A DNA stretch of 64,000 nt from a virus, in the IMG/VR virus record IMGVR_UViG_3300008107_000157, positions 1 through 64,000 of that record; one strand, written 5' to 3'. The first letter of the stretch is position 1; each line of letters opens with the position of its first letter. The translations under genes and the position numbers were made by a program. Below the pieces are notes generated by a model. The model was not told the origin of the DNA, made no database searches, and saw nothing but the letters and a program-made list of their open reading frames with translations. Below, one piece after another: positions 7,065 to 15,817 of the stretch.

Positions 7065-8672
7065 TTATCGAAGTAACCAAGTTAAGTTTTCTGTTTCTCC
7101 TCTACCTATCTCCATTTCATACGGATTCTTTTGTTGCCAGTTAGATGTATATACTCCGGTATTGTTTTGTATCGTTGTTGCATTTAACATATTTCTTGTC
7201 AAATCAATACCTTCTTGTCTTAATCTAAGTGCAGTATTTCTAACCCATAATCCAATACTCAACGCCATTACTAAGTCATCATTATATCCTTTCATAGCTT
7301 CTGCTCTACCACCACTCCAAATAAATGTAAATAATTCATCAATCAATCTATTTGAACGAATAAGAATATCCTTATCAGTCATATAGGTATCCAATGCTGA
7401 TATGATAAGAGGACGAGTTTTGGATGTTGTAGAGAATCCCGCAACCATTTGACGTTCTTGCCTATAATGCTTATTAGTCATTTGTTTTTCAACATCTACA
7501 TATTGTAAATCGTTACTCATATAGAATAGATTCGGATATCCTCTATCTATAATTTGCTGAATACAAGCCCAACCTACGTTTGAGTTCTCTACTACTAATA
7601 ATGCGTTGTTATATTCAGTTGCTAATGCTGTTAGGAAGTTTCCAAAATCTTTTGTATCAATCTTACCTCTATATTCACCAACTTGCGATGAATCTTCTAT
7701 ATCAATGATTTGCGCAGTAGAATAATCTGAACCATCGCCCCTCGCCACGTCGGCAGATATCATATATTGTCTATTGTAGTTAGGATGTTCCCATATCCAA
7801 AGGTTTCCATCGAATCCTCTTTTCTCTACGGGCTCCATAACGTATGTATCTTTATACCAAGTCAATAATGCCGGGTCGATTACAGTATCACCCGAACCGA
7901 TAAAGTCACAATCACATTCTTGTGCTGCTCCTTTAACTCCTAAGATACGAGTTTGTTCATCTCTCCAACTTTGATTTCTTTCTGGGTGTACCGTCCAATG
8001 TAAATTGATACAATTGAAACCATTTGCTCCGCTTTCACCTTCTACCCACATTTTATGAAACCAGTTACCCACACCATTTGGAGTAGATAATACGATTGCA
8101 GAACCACCCGTTGATAGGGTTGATTGTGCCGATAACCAAATTTCATCGATATCTCTAATGAACGCTGCCTCATCCACTACTAAAAGTGATAGGGCTTCTG
8201 AACGTCCTGCATCTGGAGAAGATGCGATTGCTTTTACTTGCGAACCATTTTTTAATTTAAGTGATAGTTTATTATCTTCAACTGAACTATTTCCACCATC
8301 TCTTAACCAAATAGGAAGTAAATCGTGCATAACCCTAACTTTCTCTACTAAGTTTTTTGCAACAGTTACTTTAGTTGCAATAACCAACGCATTAAAGTCT
8401 TGGTTGAATAACATCTTCCAAAGTATAAAGCCCGCCGATAGGGTTGATAAACCTAATTGGCGGGATTTAAGAATAATGTTAAATCTATTATCTTTAAAAT
8501 CATCTAAACAATTTTCCTGAAAAGGGTATAGATGAAAAGGTATTTTACCACGAGTAGGGTGTTGGATGACACAATACTTTTTCATAAAGTATATTGGGTC
8601 TAACGCACACTTTTTGTACTCATCGGCGATGATTTCTTTTAGAGTCTTTTTAGGTTGCCCTTGAACACTCAT
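7065..8672 (-). CDS. 17: Terminase large subunit, T4 gp17-like
   Basis: The 535-residue DNA-packaging motor has all expected parts. The ATPase domain has the Walker A variant S-R-Q-L-G-L-S-T (70-77), Walker B L-L-V-V-D-E-A (163-169, with Glu168 catalytic) and the coupling motif L-S-T-P-N-G (195-200). The RNase H-fold nuclease domain has its acidic residues at Asp308 (SADVA), Glu362 (VVEN) and Asp465/Asp466 (YNDDL). The enzyme cuts concatemeric DNA and drives it through the portal with ATP. It overlaps the upstream gene by one base. T4 gp17 is 610 residues, so this is a slightly short but complete member. Confidence 0.93.
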   Translation of the reverse strand: MSVQGQPKKTLKEIIADEYKKCALDPIYFMKKYCVIQHPTRGKIPFHLYPFQENCLDDFKDNRFNIILKSRQLGLSTLSAGFILWKMLFNQDFNALVIATKVTVAKNLVEKVRVMHDLLPIWLRDGGNSSVEDNKLSLKLKNGSQVKAIASSPDAGRSEALSLLVVDEAAFIRDIDEIWLSAQSTLSTGGSAIVLSTPNGVGNWFHKMWVEGESGANGFNCINLHWTVHPERNQSWRDEQTRILGVKGAAQECDCDFIGSGDTVIDPALLTWYKDTYVMEPVEKRGFDGNLWIWEHPNYNRQYMISADVARGDGSDYSTAQIIDIEDSSQVGEYRGKIDTKDFGNFLTALATEYNNALLVVENSNVGWACIQQIIDRGYPNLFYMSNDLQYVDVEKQMTNKHYRQERQMVAGFSTTSKTRPLIISALDTYMTDKDILIRSNRLIDELFTFIWSGGRAEAMKGYNDDLVMALSIGLWVRNTALRLRQEGIDLTRNMLNATTIQNNTGVYTSNWQQKNPYEMEIGRGETENLTWLLR

Positions 8673-9322
8673 TATTTTTTAACTTTGATTTTCCAATAAG
8701 TACCAAACCCAACGTATGGTGAGAATCCGCCGGTAGTACCATCAACAACTCTATTGTTTACACCTAAAGTAAATTGATATATTTTATCTTTCTTAGTTTT
8801 TAACATAATACCTGCTCCAACAGAAGAAACAACATCTGCTTTATTAAATCCACCATTTAAACCATAATAAACTTGGTTTCTAGCTGGTTCTTTAACAATA
8901 AGGGTTTCTTTAATAGTTCTTTGCTTAACGTTAGCATCGAATGTTCTACCTAAGATTTTGTTTTGTGAAATTGTATCAGTTACAGCCACAGTTCCCAATG
9001 AATCAGGCAATACTAATACATCTTTGTATAATACTTTTGAATAGTAATCCTTTAATAATGCCGCCGTATCTACAACTGCAGGAATTAATACTTCTTTTTC
9101 AACAATTGTTTCGTGATAGATATCATCACCTTTCTTAGTTACCACTTTTGTTTTGATTACATCTACTGTATCAATTTCGTGTTTGATAACTTCATATTTT
9201 TTACCCTCAATACGGATAGTTCTTCCACCTGGCATAACTCCACCTGGGTTAAACCATTGTAAAAGAATGTAAACTATTAATGCTGCAATAGCAATGTTTT
9301 TAAAATTCACTAATTTTTTCAT
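8672..9322 (-). CDS. Membrane-anchored protein with a beta-rich C-terminus
   Basis: The protein has 216 residues. Residues 9-24 are a hydrophobic segment (IAIAALIVYILLQWF) after a short basic start, giving a single N-terminal membrane anchor. Residues 40-130 are polar, with repeated V, K, D and T. The last 65 residues alternate glycine, aromatic and polar residues and end Y-V-G-F-G-T-Y-W-K-I-K-V-K-K, like a small outer-membrane-type beta domain. Similar anchored proteins occur in Bacteroidetes phages. A spanin-like lysis role or envelope location is a guess. It lies between the terminase and a zinc-ribbon gene. Confidence 0.6.
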   Translation of the reverse strand: MKKLVNFKNIAIAALIVYILLQWFNPGGVMPGGRTIRIEGKKYEVIKHEIDTVDVIKTKVVTKKGDDIYHETIVEKEVLIPAVVDTAALLKDYYSKVLYKDVLVLPDSLGTVAVTDTISQNKILGRTFDANVKQRTIKETLIVKEPARNQVYYGLNGGFNKADVVSSVGAGIMLKTKKDKIYQFTLGVNNRVVDGTTGGFSPYVGFGTYWKIKVKK

Positions 9323-9326
9323 AATT

Positions 9327-9992
9327 CTATTTTTTTATAAGCTCTGAATGATTTAATTCACATAACTTTTCTTCTAATGCTGCTTTCCTCTCCAATAGAG
9401 CTTCAATTGCTTCGGTAGCACCATCTATATCTTTTTGCAAATCTGCTTTTACTTTATCCATATCAACATCGTAATTCCACTTCTCAATTCTTCCATCTTC
9501 ATTTACGAATTCCAATGTTTTAGAAAGTCCGGCTAACGCATCTTCGAATCTCATTTTTAAATCCCTAACATACGCTATTTGGTTTCTCGTTATTTTATAA
9601 TCAGCATAAAAAGGAAATGTTCCATCAATTCTTAATTGGGTTTCCATTTTTGCTAAACAATTTGAACAATATCCGGTTTTGCGAATTAATTTTTTGTCAG
9701 CGTGTCCATATTGTATAGTATTACAATCTTCTGCGGAGCAAGTATTTAATTTTTCTAAATATGCTCTTACATCATCTAATTGTGATACTGATATTTTATA
9801 TCCCTCTTTTTGTTCCCACTTCTTTCCCTCTTTATCAGTCCAAATTTCTCCTACTTCTTTTTTAGTTTCTACTTCACCTTCATAACCAAATGTAGTTTGA
9901 TTATCATCTCTACCAAAGACCGTATCTATAATTTTTTTACGGGTTGGGTGAATGTAGTTATTTTTTTCTTCAAAGCTTTTTCTCTTTGCCAT
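9327..9992 (-). CDS. Zinc-ribbon and coiled-coil protein upstream of terminase
   Basis: The protein has 221 residues. Cysteines at about 84, 89, 108 and 111 (C-S-A-E-D-C and C-S-N-C) form a likely zinc site in the middle, and residues 160-215 form a strong coiled coil. The start Y-I-H-P-T-R-K-K-I-I-D-T-V-F-G looks conserved. T4-like phages often carry the small terminase subunit (gp16), a coiled-coil oligomer, next to the large subunit; this gene could fill that role, but the zinc site is not typical and I see no direct homology. It is preceded by a (TA)-rich gap. Confidence 0.55.
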   Translation of the reverse strand: MAKRKSFEEKNNYIHPTRKKIIDTVFGRDDNQTTFGYEGEVETKKEVGEIWTDKEGKKWEQKEGYKISVSQLDDVRAYLEKLNTCSAEDCNTIQYGHADKKLIRKTGYCSNCLAKMETQLRIDGTFPFYADYKITRNQIAYVRDLKMRFEDALAGLSKTLEFVNEDGRIEKWNYDVDMDKVKADLQKDIDGATEAIEALLERKAALEEKLCELNHSELIKK

Positions 9993-10042
9993 AATATTTT
10001 TATTTATAACTTATTGTTTATATATACATATATATATATAAA
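9993..10042. other. AT-only gap with alternating TA
   Basis: These 50 bases between two minus-strand genes contain an almost perfect TA alternation at about 10019-10041 that can fold on itself. It may be an easily melted promoter region for the 221-residue gene. No exact ATATTTATA box is present on the coding strand. Confidence 0.3.
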
Positions 10043-13000
10043 TTATCTTCCAAACTTAAAAATTCCTAAAATTTGATTTAACGGAGCGAATGTGCCCGTT
10101 AATTTATAGGTATTTCCTTTGTAGAAAAATACTAATCCTTCATTTGGAACTAACTTTTCAAATCCACCAATAGCGTTTAATCTAGCTAATTCCTTTTCTA
10201 ATCTTTTTATTTGTGCTTCACTACCACCACTCTTAATATCTGATATAGATGATTCCAATGATGATTTAATCGATTGTAATGCTGCATCGGGTTGAGCGGT
10301 TAATACTGAACTCATAAATGAAAGAACTTCTGCACCAACTCCTAAAAAGATATCTTCAAATTTACGAAGGTTTCCTTTCATAATCTTATCCTTTGCATCT
10401 TTATCCACACCATCTGCCCATTTTCTGGCATCTTCATCGGCGACTGATTTGATTCCGAATGATTTATCATCAAATGCCCATCTTCTAGCTAATCCTTCTT
10501 TTTCTAATTGAGCTAAATTCTTTTTTGATTTGTTTACAAAGTTCATCCACCAAGCATAATGATAATCAGCTACACCATCTCTATCGGATAATCCAAATTC
10601 AGATTGTAGTTTGGATAACATACCATTAAACTTACCCTTTTGGGAACTTAGCTTCTCATCTTTTGGTAGTTTTGTAATTGGAGGTCCTTGTAGTGTATAT
10701 GTACTTTGTACGTGCTTATTAATATCTTTAATCATAGATGCTAATTTACTTTCAGCACCTTTTACACTACCTACTGCGTTTCCTTTTTCATCGTATTCAA
10801 CTACATTATGAAATACTAATAGATTTTGTCCATAAGGAATTACATTTGCATTTTGTGGATAGATTACTTCTAAATTACAAAACGCTGAACCATCTTTGAA
10901 TATACTCTGTCTTTCTTTTTCACTTAATCCACTAATTGCTGAATATAAATCTCTCATTGCGAAATTATATGCATCACTTAATGCACCTCTACCACCAAAC
11001 TTAGATGCCAATGCACTCATATCTAATGCACTTGCTCCACCATTTGATAAATGCCCTTTATTACGAGCTGCAATTAACTTACCATTTTTCCAACTGATTG
11101 CTAATGCCTGTCCATCGGTTTTTTCTCTAACAACTCCCAACTTACCATCTAAAGCGTTGTTGATAATCTTTTTTAAATCACCAAATGTAAGATTCATTGA
11201 AATATCAAATGGATGGTTCATATGTCCATACGCACCACCTTCACTTATAATTTCTTTTGATTCGTAAATGTGTCCGTTTCTTCTACCGAAATCTCTTAAA
11301 AGAATTCCTGCAGCCGCATTAGCTTCGTTTTCAACATCGGAGCCAGTAGCACCATCTTCATAACCACCAACAGTTCCAATTTCTCTTTGCTTTAGATGAA
11401 CTAATTCGTGTGCTAATGTTCTAAGGATATCCGGCATACTTCTATTTGAAACATACACAAATATTTCATCGGTATTTGGGTCATACCCACCATACGATTT
11501 AAATGTAGTTGCAAATTCGTTATCTTTTACTAATCTTATTTGAAATGGAAATTTATTTAAAGATAATCTATCCTTTGCGAATTTAATAAATTCACCTATG
11601 ATTTGAGCTTTACTTTTTTTTTGCTCTGGAGCTGGGATTTCTTCTTTTAATAATCCCAACTTAACAGACATATCAGTTACTTCTTCGTAATCAGTATCTC
11701 TTAAACTTCTTTCTACTTCTCTTCTATTTGCATTTGGGTCTGCACATACAGCTGCTCCAATTTTCTTTCTACCAAATGAACCTGCTTTGTCCCACATCTT
11801 CATAATGGCTTTATAGTGCCAATCACCTGCACCAACTTCGTTGAACGCAGATGGAACTTTAACTTTTACCCAACCACCATGTCTAAATAATCTAGCAGGT
11901 ATTGGTAGTGTAGAACCTATTGGTAATTTATTCTGATATTTCTTATCAATTCCAATTACTTTGGTAACAAATTCTCTATTCTTATTATCTGCTCCTACTA
12001 ATTCAACTTCTACATCAACAGGCTGTCCACCTATTTTAATTTTACCTTTAAAGAATCCTTTATTGATTTCATTTACAGTTCTAAATGTGGTTGCTTGCTT
12101 ACCATTAATTGTTGGCATTCCGTGGTCATCAGTTCCGATATCTTTAATGGTAACTTTTTTATTTTTAAATTTACCCATTAAAACTTCATCACCTTTATCA
12201 ACATCTACATTCACATCTTCTTTAACCAAATCACCAAATTCTTTACCTTGCTTATATGCTTTTATAGAATCCAATAATTGTTCATCTGACATTTCAAATG
12301 TTTCCATTTTTTCTGCCATCTTATTTATTACATTCTGAATATATTTTTCAGAATTCATTTCTTCTTCTTCGGTAACTAAATAACGAATTTCCAATAATCC
12401 CATAGTTGCTCCAGCTAATCCTGCTCCACCAAGTGCGGCCTGTGTACCACCCAATCCCATTGCTTCTAATGCAACGTGTTTAACCGCATCTTTACCCAAA
12501 TGTGCAGCAAATGCACCTACTCCGTGAGTGAATGAACCAACTATACCACTTCCGACAGCTTGACCAGCTGTGGAGGCTATTCCCGTAACACCACCGCCCG
12601 CTGCTAAACTTAAACCACCGCCCGCTGCTGCTTTACCAAGTGCTGCTAAACCACCACCAAGTGCAACACTACCAACTAAAAGAGCTAAATCTTTTACAAA
12701 ATGCTTCACATGGCCTATTTGCTCTTTTCTTTTTTCATCGGAGTATTCCCATTCGCCGGTTTCTTTATTTTTAGTAGAACCAACTTTTTGTCCGCTTGCT
12801 AATGCTTTAACAGCATGCCAACTGCCTTTAACCATATCGGATTTGTGTTGTAAAACATGTCCTATTGCTTTAACAACTTTAGTATCGGCTACTTTCTTTA
12901 AACCATCTTTCAAAGAGTTCATAAATTTAGAGCCCTGCTTATGTTCACCTTTTTCAATGAAATCCTGCTCTTCTTTACCTAATGATTTAATTTCATTATC

Positions 13001-14107
13001 TAATGTAGCTTTTAGTTCTTCTGCTTTTCTTTCTTTTGCTACTCTATCTTCTGCATCTGATTTTAATTCAGTACCACTTAATTTTTGTTCTGGTGGTGGG
13101 GCTTGTTTTTCTCCACCCTTTTCTCCACCATCGCCTTTTGGTTTATCATCAGCTTTACCTTGTTCGGTATCGCCTTTTTTAACGGGTTGGCCTGGCTGTG
13201 ATGGTTTATCATCTTTCTTTTTGGGTTCGTTTGCAGGTGCATCATCTGGTCCAACTAATTTAGCTGCTTGAATATGAGCTTCGTGGTCTTTTGGTAATCT
13301 TAATGCGTTTCTTACAGTAATTTTTTTCTTTTTACCATCTGCGGCAGTATATGTAAGTTCCTTATCCATATTTGGATTAGGTTCTTCTTCTAAGAAGTAT
13401 TCTTCAATAAAATTATCAGCTTCAAATACTAATTTTGCAATTTGTTCTGCAATTGGGTCATATACATACGAATCATCCGTAGTTGCTACTGAACGGATAT
13501 CATCATTTTTCTTTTGTATGTTTTGAACATCCTCTTTGGATGGATAACCTTTTATAAATCCTTCTTTAATCAATTTGTTAGTTATCATTTTATAAATTTC
13601 TTTATCGAATTTTGGATATGCTTTCAAAAATAGCTTTTCAGCATTATCCGAACTTAGCCAACTTCTTACATCCGTACCACTAATTGGATTTGAATCCGCT
13701 GGTATAATATAAGTATAACCAATCTCATCATAACCATATCCAGTCTTACCTTTGTATGGTTTAAAATATTTTCCTGCTAAACGAGTTGCATCTTTTTCAC
13801 CAACAGCCGCTATGTATGCGGTAGTTTTACCATCAAATTTAGAAAGTATTTCTTTTGGAGCGTATGGATTTGATACTTGTACAATTTTGTTTGGTGGGAT
13901 ACCAAACATTTTACCCATTATAACAACTTTTTCTTTAAAGTTAAATGGAGATTTACCAGAATCGGTTTTATCAGATGTACCAATATAAACATTACTAGCG
14001 CCAAATTTTGACACTAATTTTTGGTAGGCAGCGTAATGTCCTTTATGAAAAGGTTGAAAACGGCCCGAATATACTACTACGGTCTTTTTAACTTCTGGTT
14101 TATCCAC
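10043..14107 (-). CDS. Multidomain protein: NMNAT-like, HExxH peptidase, ligase-like
   Basis: The 1354-residue protein starts at GTG. Residues 8-160 are a cytidylyltransferase-fold domain with G-R-F-Q-P-F-H-K-G-H (His21, His24) and I-S-G-T-D-V-R (142-148), as in NMN or pantetheine-phosphate adenylyltransferases. A Pro/Lys/Glu-rich linker follows (about 260-400), then a Gly/Ala-rich hydrophobic stretch (about 473-573). A zinc-peptidase motif A-H-E-L-V-H lies at 899-904. The C-terminal domain carries ligase motifs: K-T-D-G (Lys996), L-E-V near 1080, E-G-L-V (Glu1323) and Y-K-L (Lys1335). Substrates are unknown. It lies between the glycan cassette and the packaging genes and may be a virion or ejected protein (inference). 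Confidence 0.75.
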   Translation of the reverse strand: MDKPEVKKTVVVYSGRFQPFHKGHYAAYQKLVSKFGASNVYIGTSDKTDSGKSPFNFKEKVVIMGKMFGIPPNKIVQVSNPYAPKEILSKFDGKTTAYIAAVGEKDATRLAGKYFKPYKGKTGYGYDEIGYTYIIPADSNPISGTDVRSWLSSDNAEKLFLKAYPKFDKEIYKMITNKLIKEGFIKGYPSKEDVQNIQKKNDDIRSVATTDDSYVYDPIAEQIAKLVFEADNFIEEYFLEEEPNPNMDKELTYTAADGKKKKITVRNALRLPKDHEAHIQAAKLVGPDDAPANEPKKKDDKPSQPGQPVKKGDTEQGKADDKPKGDGGEKGGEKQAPPPEQKLSGTELKSDAEDRVAKERKAEELKATLDNEIKSLGKEEQDFIEKGEHKQGSKFMNSLKDGLKKVADTKVVKAIGHVLQHKSDMVKGSWHAVKALASGQKVGSTKNKETGEWEYSDEKRKEQIGHVKHFVKDLALLVGSVALGGGLAALGKAAAGGGLSLAAGGGVTGIASTAGQAVGSGIVGSFTHGVGAFAAHLGKDAVKHVALEAMGLGGTQAALGGAGLAGATMGLLEIRYLVTEEEEMNSEKYIQNVINKMAEKMETFEMSDEQLLDSIKAYKQGKEFGDLVKEDVNVDVDKGDEVLMGKFKNKKVTIKDIGTDDHGMPTINGKQATTFRTVNEINKGFFKGKIKIGGQPVDVEVELVGADNKNREFVTKVIGIDKKYQNKLPIGSTLPIPARLFRHGGWVKVKVPSAFNEVGAGDWHYKAIMKMWDKAGSFGRKKIGAAVCADPNANRREVERSLRDTDYEEVTDMSVKLGLLKEEIPAPEQKKSKAQIIGEFIKFAKDRLSLNKFPFQIRLVKDNEFATTFKSYGGYDPNTDEIFVYVSNRSMPDILRTLAHELVHLKQREIGTVGGYEDGATGSDVENEANAAAGILLRDFGRRNGHIYESKEIISEGGAYGHMNHPFDISMNLTFGDLKKIINNALDGKLGVVREKTDGQALAISWKNGKLIAARNKGHLSNGGASALDMSALASKFGGRGALSDAYNFAMRDLYSAISGLSEKERQSIFKDGSAFCNLEVIYPQNANVIPYGQNLLVFHNVVEYDEKGNAVGSVKGAESKLASMIKDINKHVQSTYTLQGPPITKLPKDEKLSSQKGKFNGMLSKLQSEFGLSDRDGVADYHYAWWMNFVNKSKKNLAQLEKEGLARRWAFDDKSFGIKSVADEDARKWADGVDKDAKDKIMKGNLRKFEDIFLGVGAEVLSFMSSVLTAQPDAALQSIKSSLESSISDIKSGGSEAQIKRLEKELARLNAIGGFEKLVPNEGLVFFYKGNTYKLTGTFAPLNQILGIFKFGR

Positions 14108-14126
14108 AATACCCTATTATTTTGTA

Positions 14127-14135
14127 TATAAATAT
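14127..14135 (-). promoter_or_regulatory. ATATTTATA motif, candidate phage promoter
   Basis: An exact copy on the coding strand lies 19 bases before the GTG start at 14107, between the 41-residue microprotein and the 1354-residue gene. Confidence 0.5.
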
Positions 14136-14149
14136 CTTTTTATAAAAGA

Positions 14150-14275
14150 TTAGAAACTTTTATAAACAAATGGGTCTCTTTTTTTAAGTTCCTCTAACTT
14201 TTTTTTGAATCTTTTTTGCTTTTGTCTTTCTTCCCATAGTTTTACGAAAAAAGAAATGATAGGCCAATTTTTCAT
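14150..14275 (-). CDS. 41-residue basic microprotein
   Basis: A short open frame starts at an ATG four bases after the stop of the ThDP-enzyme gene upstream and ends with TAA. The product is hydrophobic at the start (MKNWPIISFFVKLW), then strongly basic (about 10 Lys/Arg in 20 residues), and ends D-P-F-V-Y-K-S-F. The D-P-F-x-Y end recurs in small phage proteins I have seen in this setting. The amphipathic pattern suggests membrane or nucleic-acid contact; function unknown. Tight spacing and its fit in the gap support it as a real gene. Confidence 0.6.
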   Translation of the reverse strand: MKNWPIISFFVKLWEERQKQKRFKKKLEELKKRDPFVYKSF

Positions 14276-14279
14276 AATA

Positions 14280-14822
14280 TTAGTTTTTATAATACAATTC
14301 AGGATATTCTATTAAACAATGTACTCCGCCATTTTTGTAAGCGTTTATGTAAGCTGTTTCAATATCTTTCCAATCTTTTAAATTATGAAATTGTATATTT
14401 TTACACATTGATTTAAATTCTTCAAAATAATTTCCTTTATGTTGGTGACCAGGGTCTAATGGTTTATCAGAACCTTTTCCTAATCTAATTAAAATATTTG
14501 CTTTTTTACCCGTCATTAATTCATACTTATCGATATGATTTATTAACTGATTTGTCGCACATATTATAAAATCCCAACGAGGATAGAATGTTACAACAGT
14601 CTTTCCAGCCATAGCCATTCCCAAACTCATACCCATTTGAGTTTCTTCCATTACAGGCAATTCTACCATCTTTTCTTTTGGCACATCGCCCAATGTGGTA
14701 CTCATTGGATTTCCGGCATAAACTATTTGTTGTCCTATAAATATAACATCATCTTTTTCTCCTAAAACTTTCATTGAATTTGAAAGTGCATCTTTATATG
14801 GAGTGTATTCTGGTTGACTCAT
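14280..14822 (-). CDS. ThDP enzyme, E1 beta-type (transketolase pyrimidine domain)
   Basis: The 180-residue protein matches the N-terminal pyrimidine-binding domain of dehydrogenase E1 beta or transketolase-type enzymes: an early A-L segment, V-I-F-I-G-Q near 30, the catalytic-type P-V-M-E-E-T-Q-M-G-M-S-L-G-M-A-M-A-G near 56-73, and F-I-I-C-A-T-N-Q-L-I-N-H near 85. It stops before the C-terminal domain of full-length E1 beta (about 325 residues). It probably pairs with the E1 alpha-type product of 16735-17364 to make one ThDP site. No E2 or E3 gene is near, so a keto-sugar reaction is more likely than an acyl-CoA dehydrogenase. It abuts the SDR gene upstream. Confidence 0.75.
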   Translation of the reverse strand: MSQPEYTPYKDALSNSMKVLGEKDDVIFIGQQIVYAGNPMSTTLGDVPKEKMVELPVMEETQMGMSLGMAMAGKTVVTFYPRWDFIICATNQLINHIDKYELMTGKKANILIRLGKGSDKPLDPGHQHKGNYFEEFKSMCKNIQFHNLKDWKDIETAYINAYKNGGVHCLIEYPELYYKN

Positions 14823-15817
14823 TATGGTTTTGAATTTGGGTTAAATAAATGTTTATTTGTTTTGTACCAATTTAGTGCATCTTCCAATCCGCTTTTTAAA
14901 TCGTATTTAGGTTTCCATCCCAACTTCTTTAATCTTCTATTAGATAATAATCTGACTGGAATCATTGGTGCTTTATTACTTACATACTCAATTGGATTAT
15001 TATTACCTTCAATCTCTTTAATGGTATCCAAAACCTCATTAACAGTGTATCCACTTCCATAGCAAACATTGTAAATATCATATTTGTCAACATTCTCTGC
15101 AACACATATGAATCCACTAACCATATCATCAACGTGAATAATATCTCTTACTTCCGTTCCATCACCCCAAACTGGGATTGGATTTAAACCATCTGCTACT
15201 TTACGAATGTTTGCAGGAGTAACGTGGCATTTTTCAAAATCGTATTTATCATTTGGACCAAATGCGTTTGAAGGTCTAATAATTACACATTGCATTGGAT
15301 TGTGAATATGATTTGATAAAAAATCACAAAGGGTTTCACCATAACGTTTCATATTACCAACTGCTTTATAAGCCGGATAGATATTTGGAGTTTGTACTTC
15401 CATTTCTTCTACACAATATTCACTTCCTATATTTGGATAAACTGTATTTGATGATATAAACATAAATTTACGAACATTATTTTTCCAACATTGTTCCATT
15501 AAATTTACATTCATTTCTACATTTTGAGTAACATGTAATAGTGGGTTTACCTTCGTATCTAATGCATTTGTGGTATTTGCTGCACAATGGAACACAACAT
15601 CTACATCGGTTGATACCAATTTACAAAATTCAGCATCCGTTAAATCGCCTTTAAAATGTTCAAAATTACCTTCTACGTTTGGTATATCATTAGTTAAATT
15701 ACGTTTATGTGTAACTGCTCTAACATTTGTGTATCCATTTTCTATTAGCATTTTTAGTAAACGCGAACCAATGAATCCACTAGCTCCTGTAACTAATACC
15801 TTATCTATTTTCTTCAT
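14822..15817 (-). CDS. NAD(P)-dependent sugar epimerase/dehydratase (extended SDR)
   Basis: The protein has 331 residues. The Rossmann motif G-A-S-G-F-I-G-S is at 11-18, S-S-N-T-V-Y at 122-127 and the catalytic Y-P-A-Y-K (Tyr147, Lys151). The substrate-binding region R-P-S-N-A-F-G-P and the G-D-G-T-E-V-R-D-I-I-H-V-D-D segment are typical of nucleotide-sugar epimerases and GDP-fucose synthase-like reductases. It should act on an NDP-sugar in the cytoplasm. Overlaps with both neighbours show it is co-translated with the cassette. The exact sugar cannot be read from the sequence. Confidence 0.82.
   Translation of the reverse strand: MKKIDKVLVTGASGFIGSRLLKMLIENGYTNVRAVTHKRNLTNDIPNVEGNFEHFKGDLTDAEFCKLVSTDVDVVFHCAANTTNALDTKVNPLLHVTQNVEMNVNLMEQCWKNNVRKFMFISSNTVYPNIGSEYCVEEMEVQTPNIYPAYKAVGNMKRYGETLCDFLSNHIHNPMQCVIIRPSNAFGPNDKYDFEKCHVTPANIRKVADGLNPIPVWGDGTEVRDIIHVDDMVSGFICVAENVDKYDIYNVCYGSGYTVNEVLDTIKEIEGNNNPIEYVSNKAPMIPVRLLSNRRLKKLGWKPKYDLKSGLEDALNWYKTNKHLFNPNSKP

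Noticed and set aside
12570-13271. Open frame of 233 codons on the plus strand
   Set aside because: It is the antisense shadow of the Ala/Gly/Pro-rich part of the 1354-residue gene, with Pro/Ser-rich composition and no start context.
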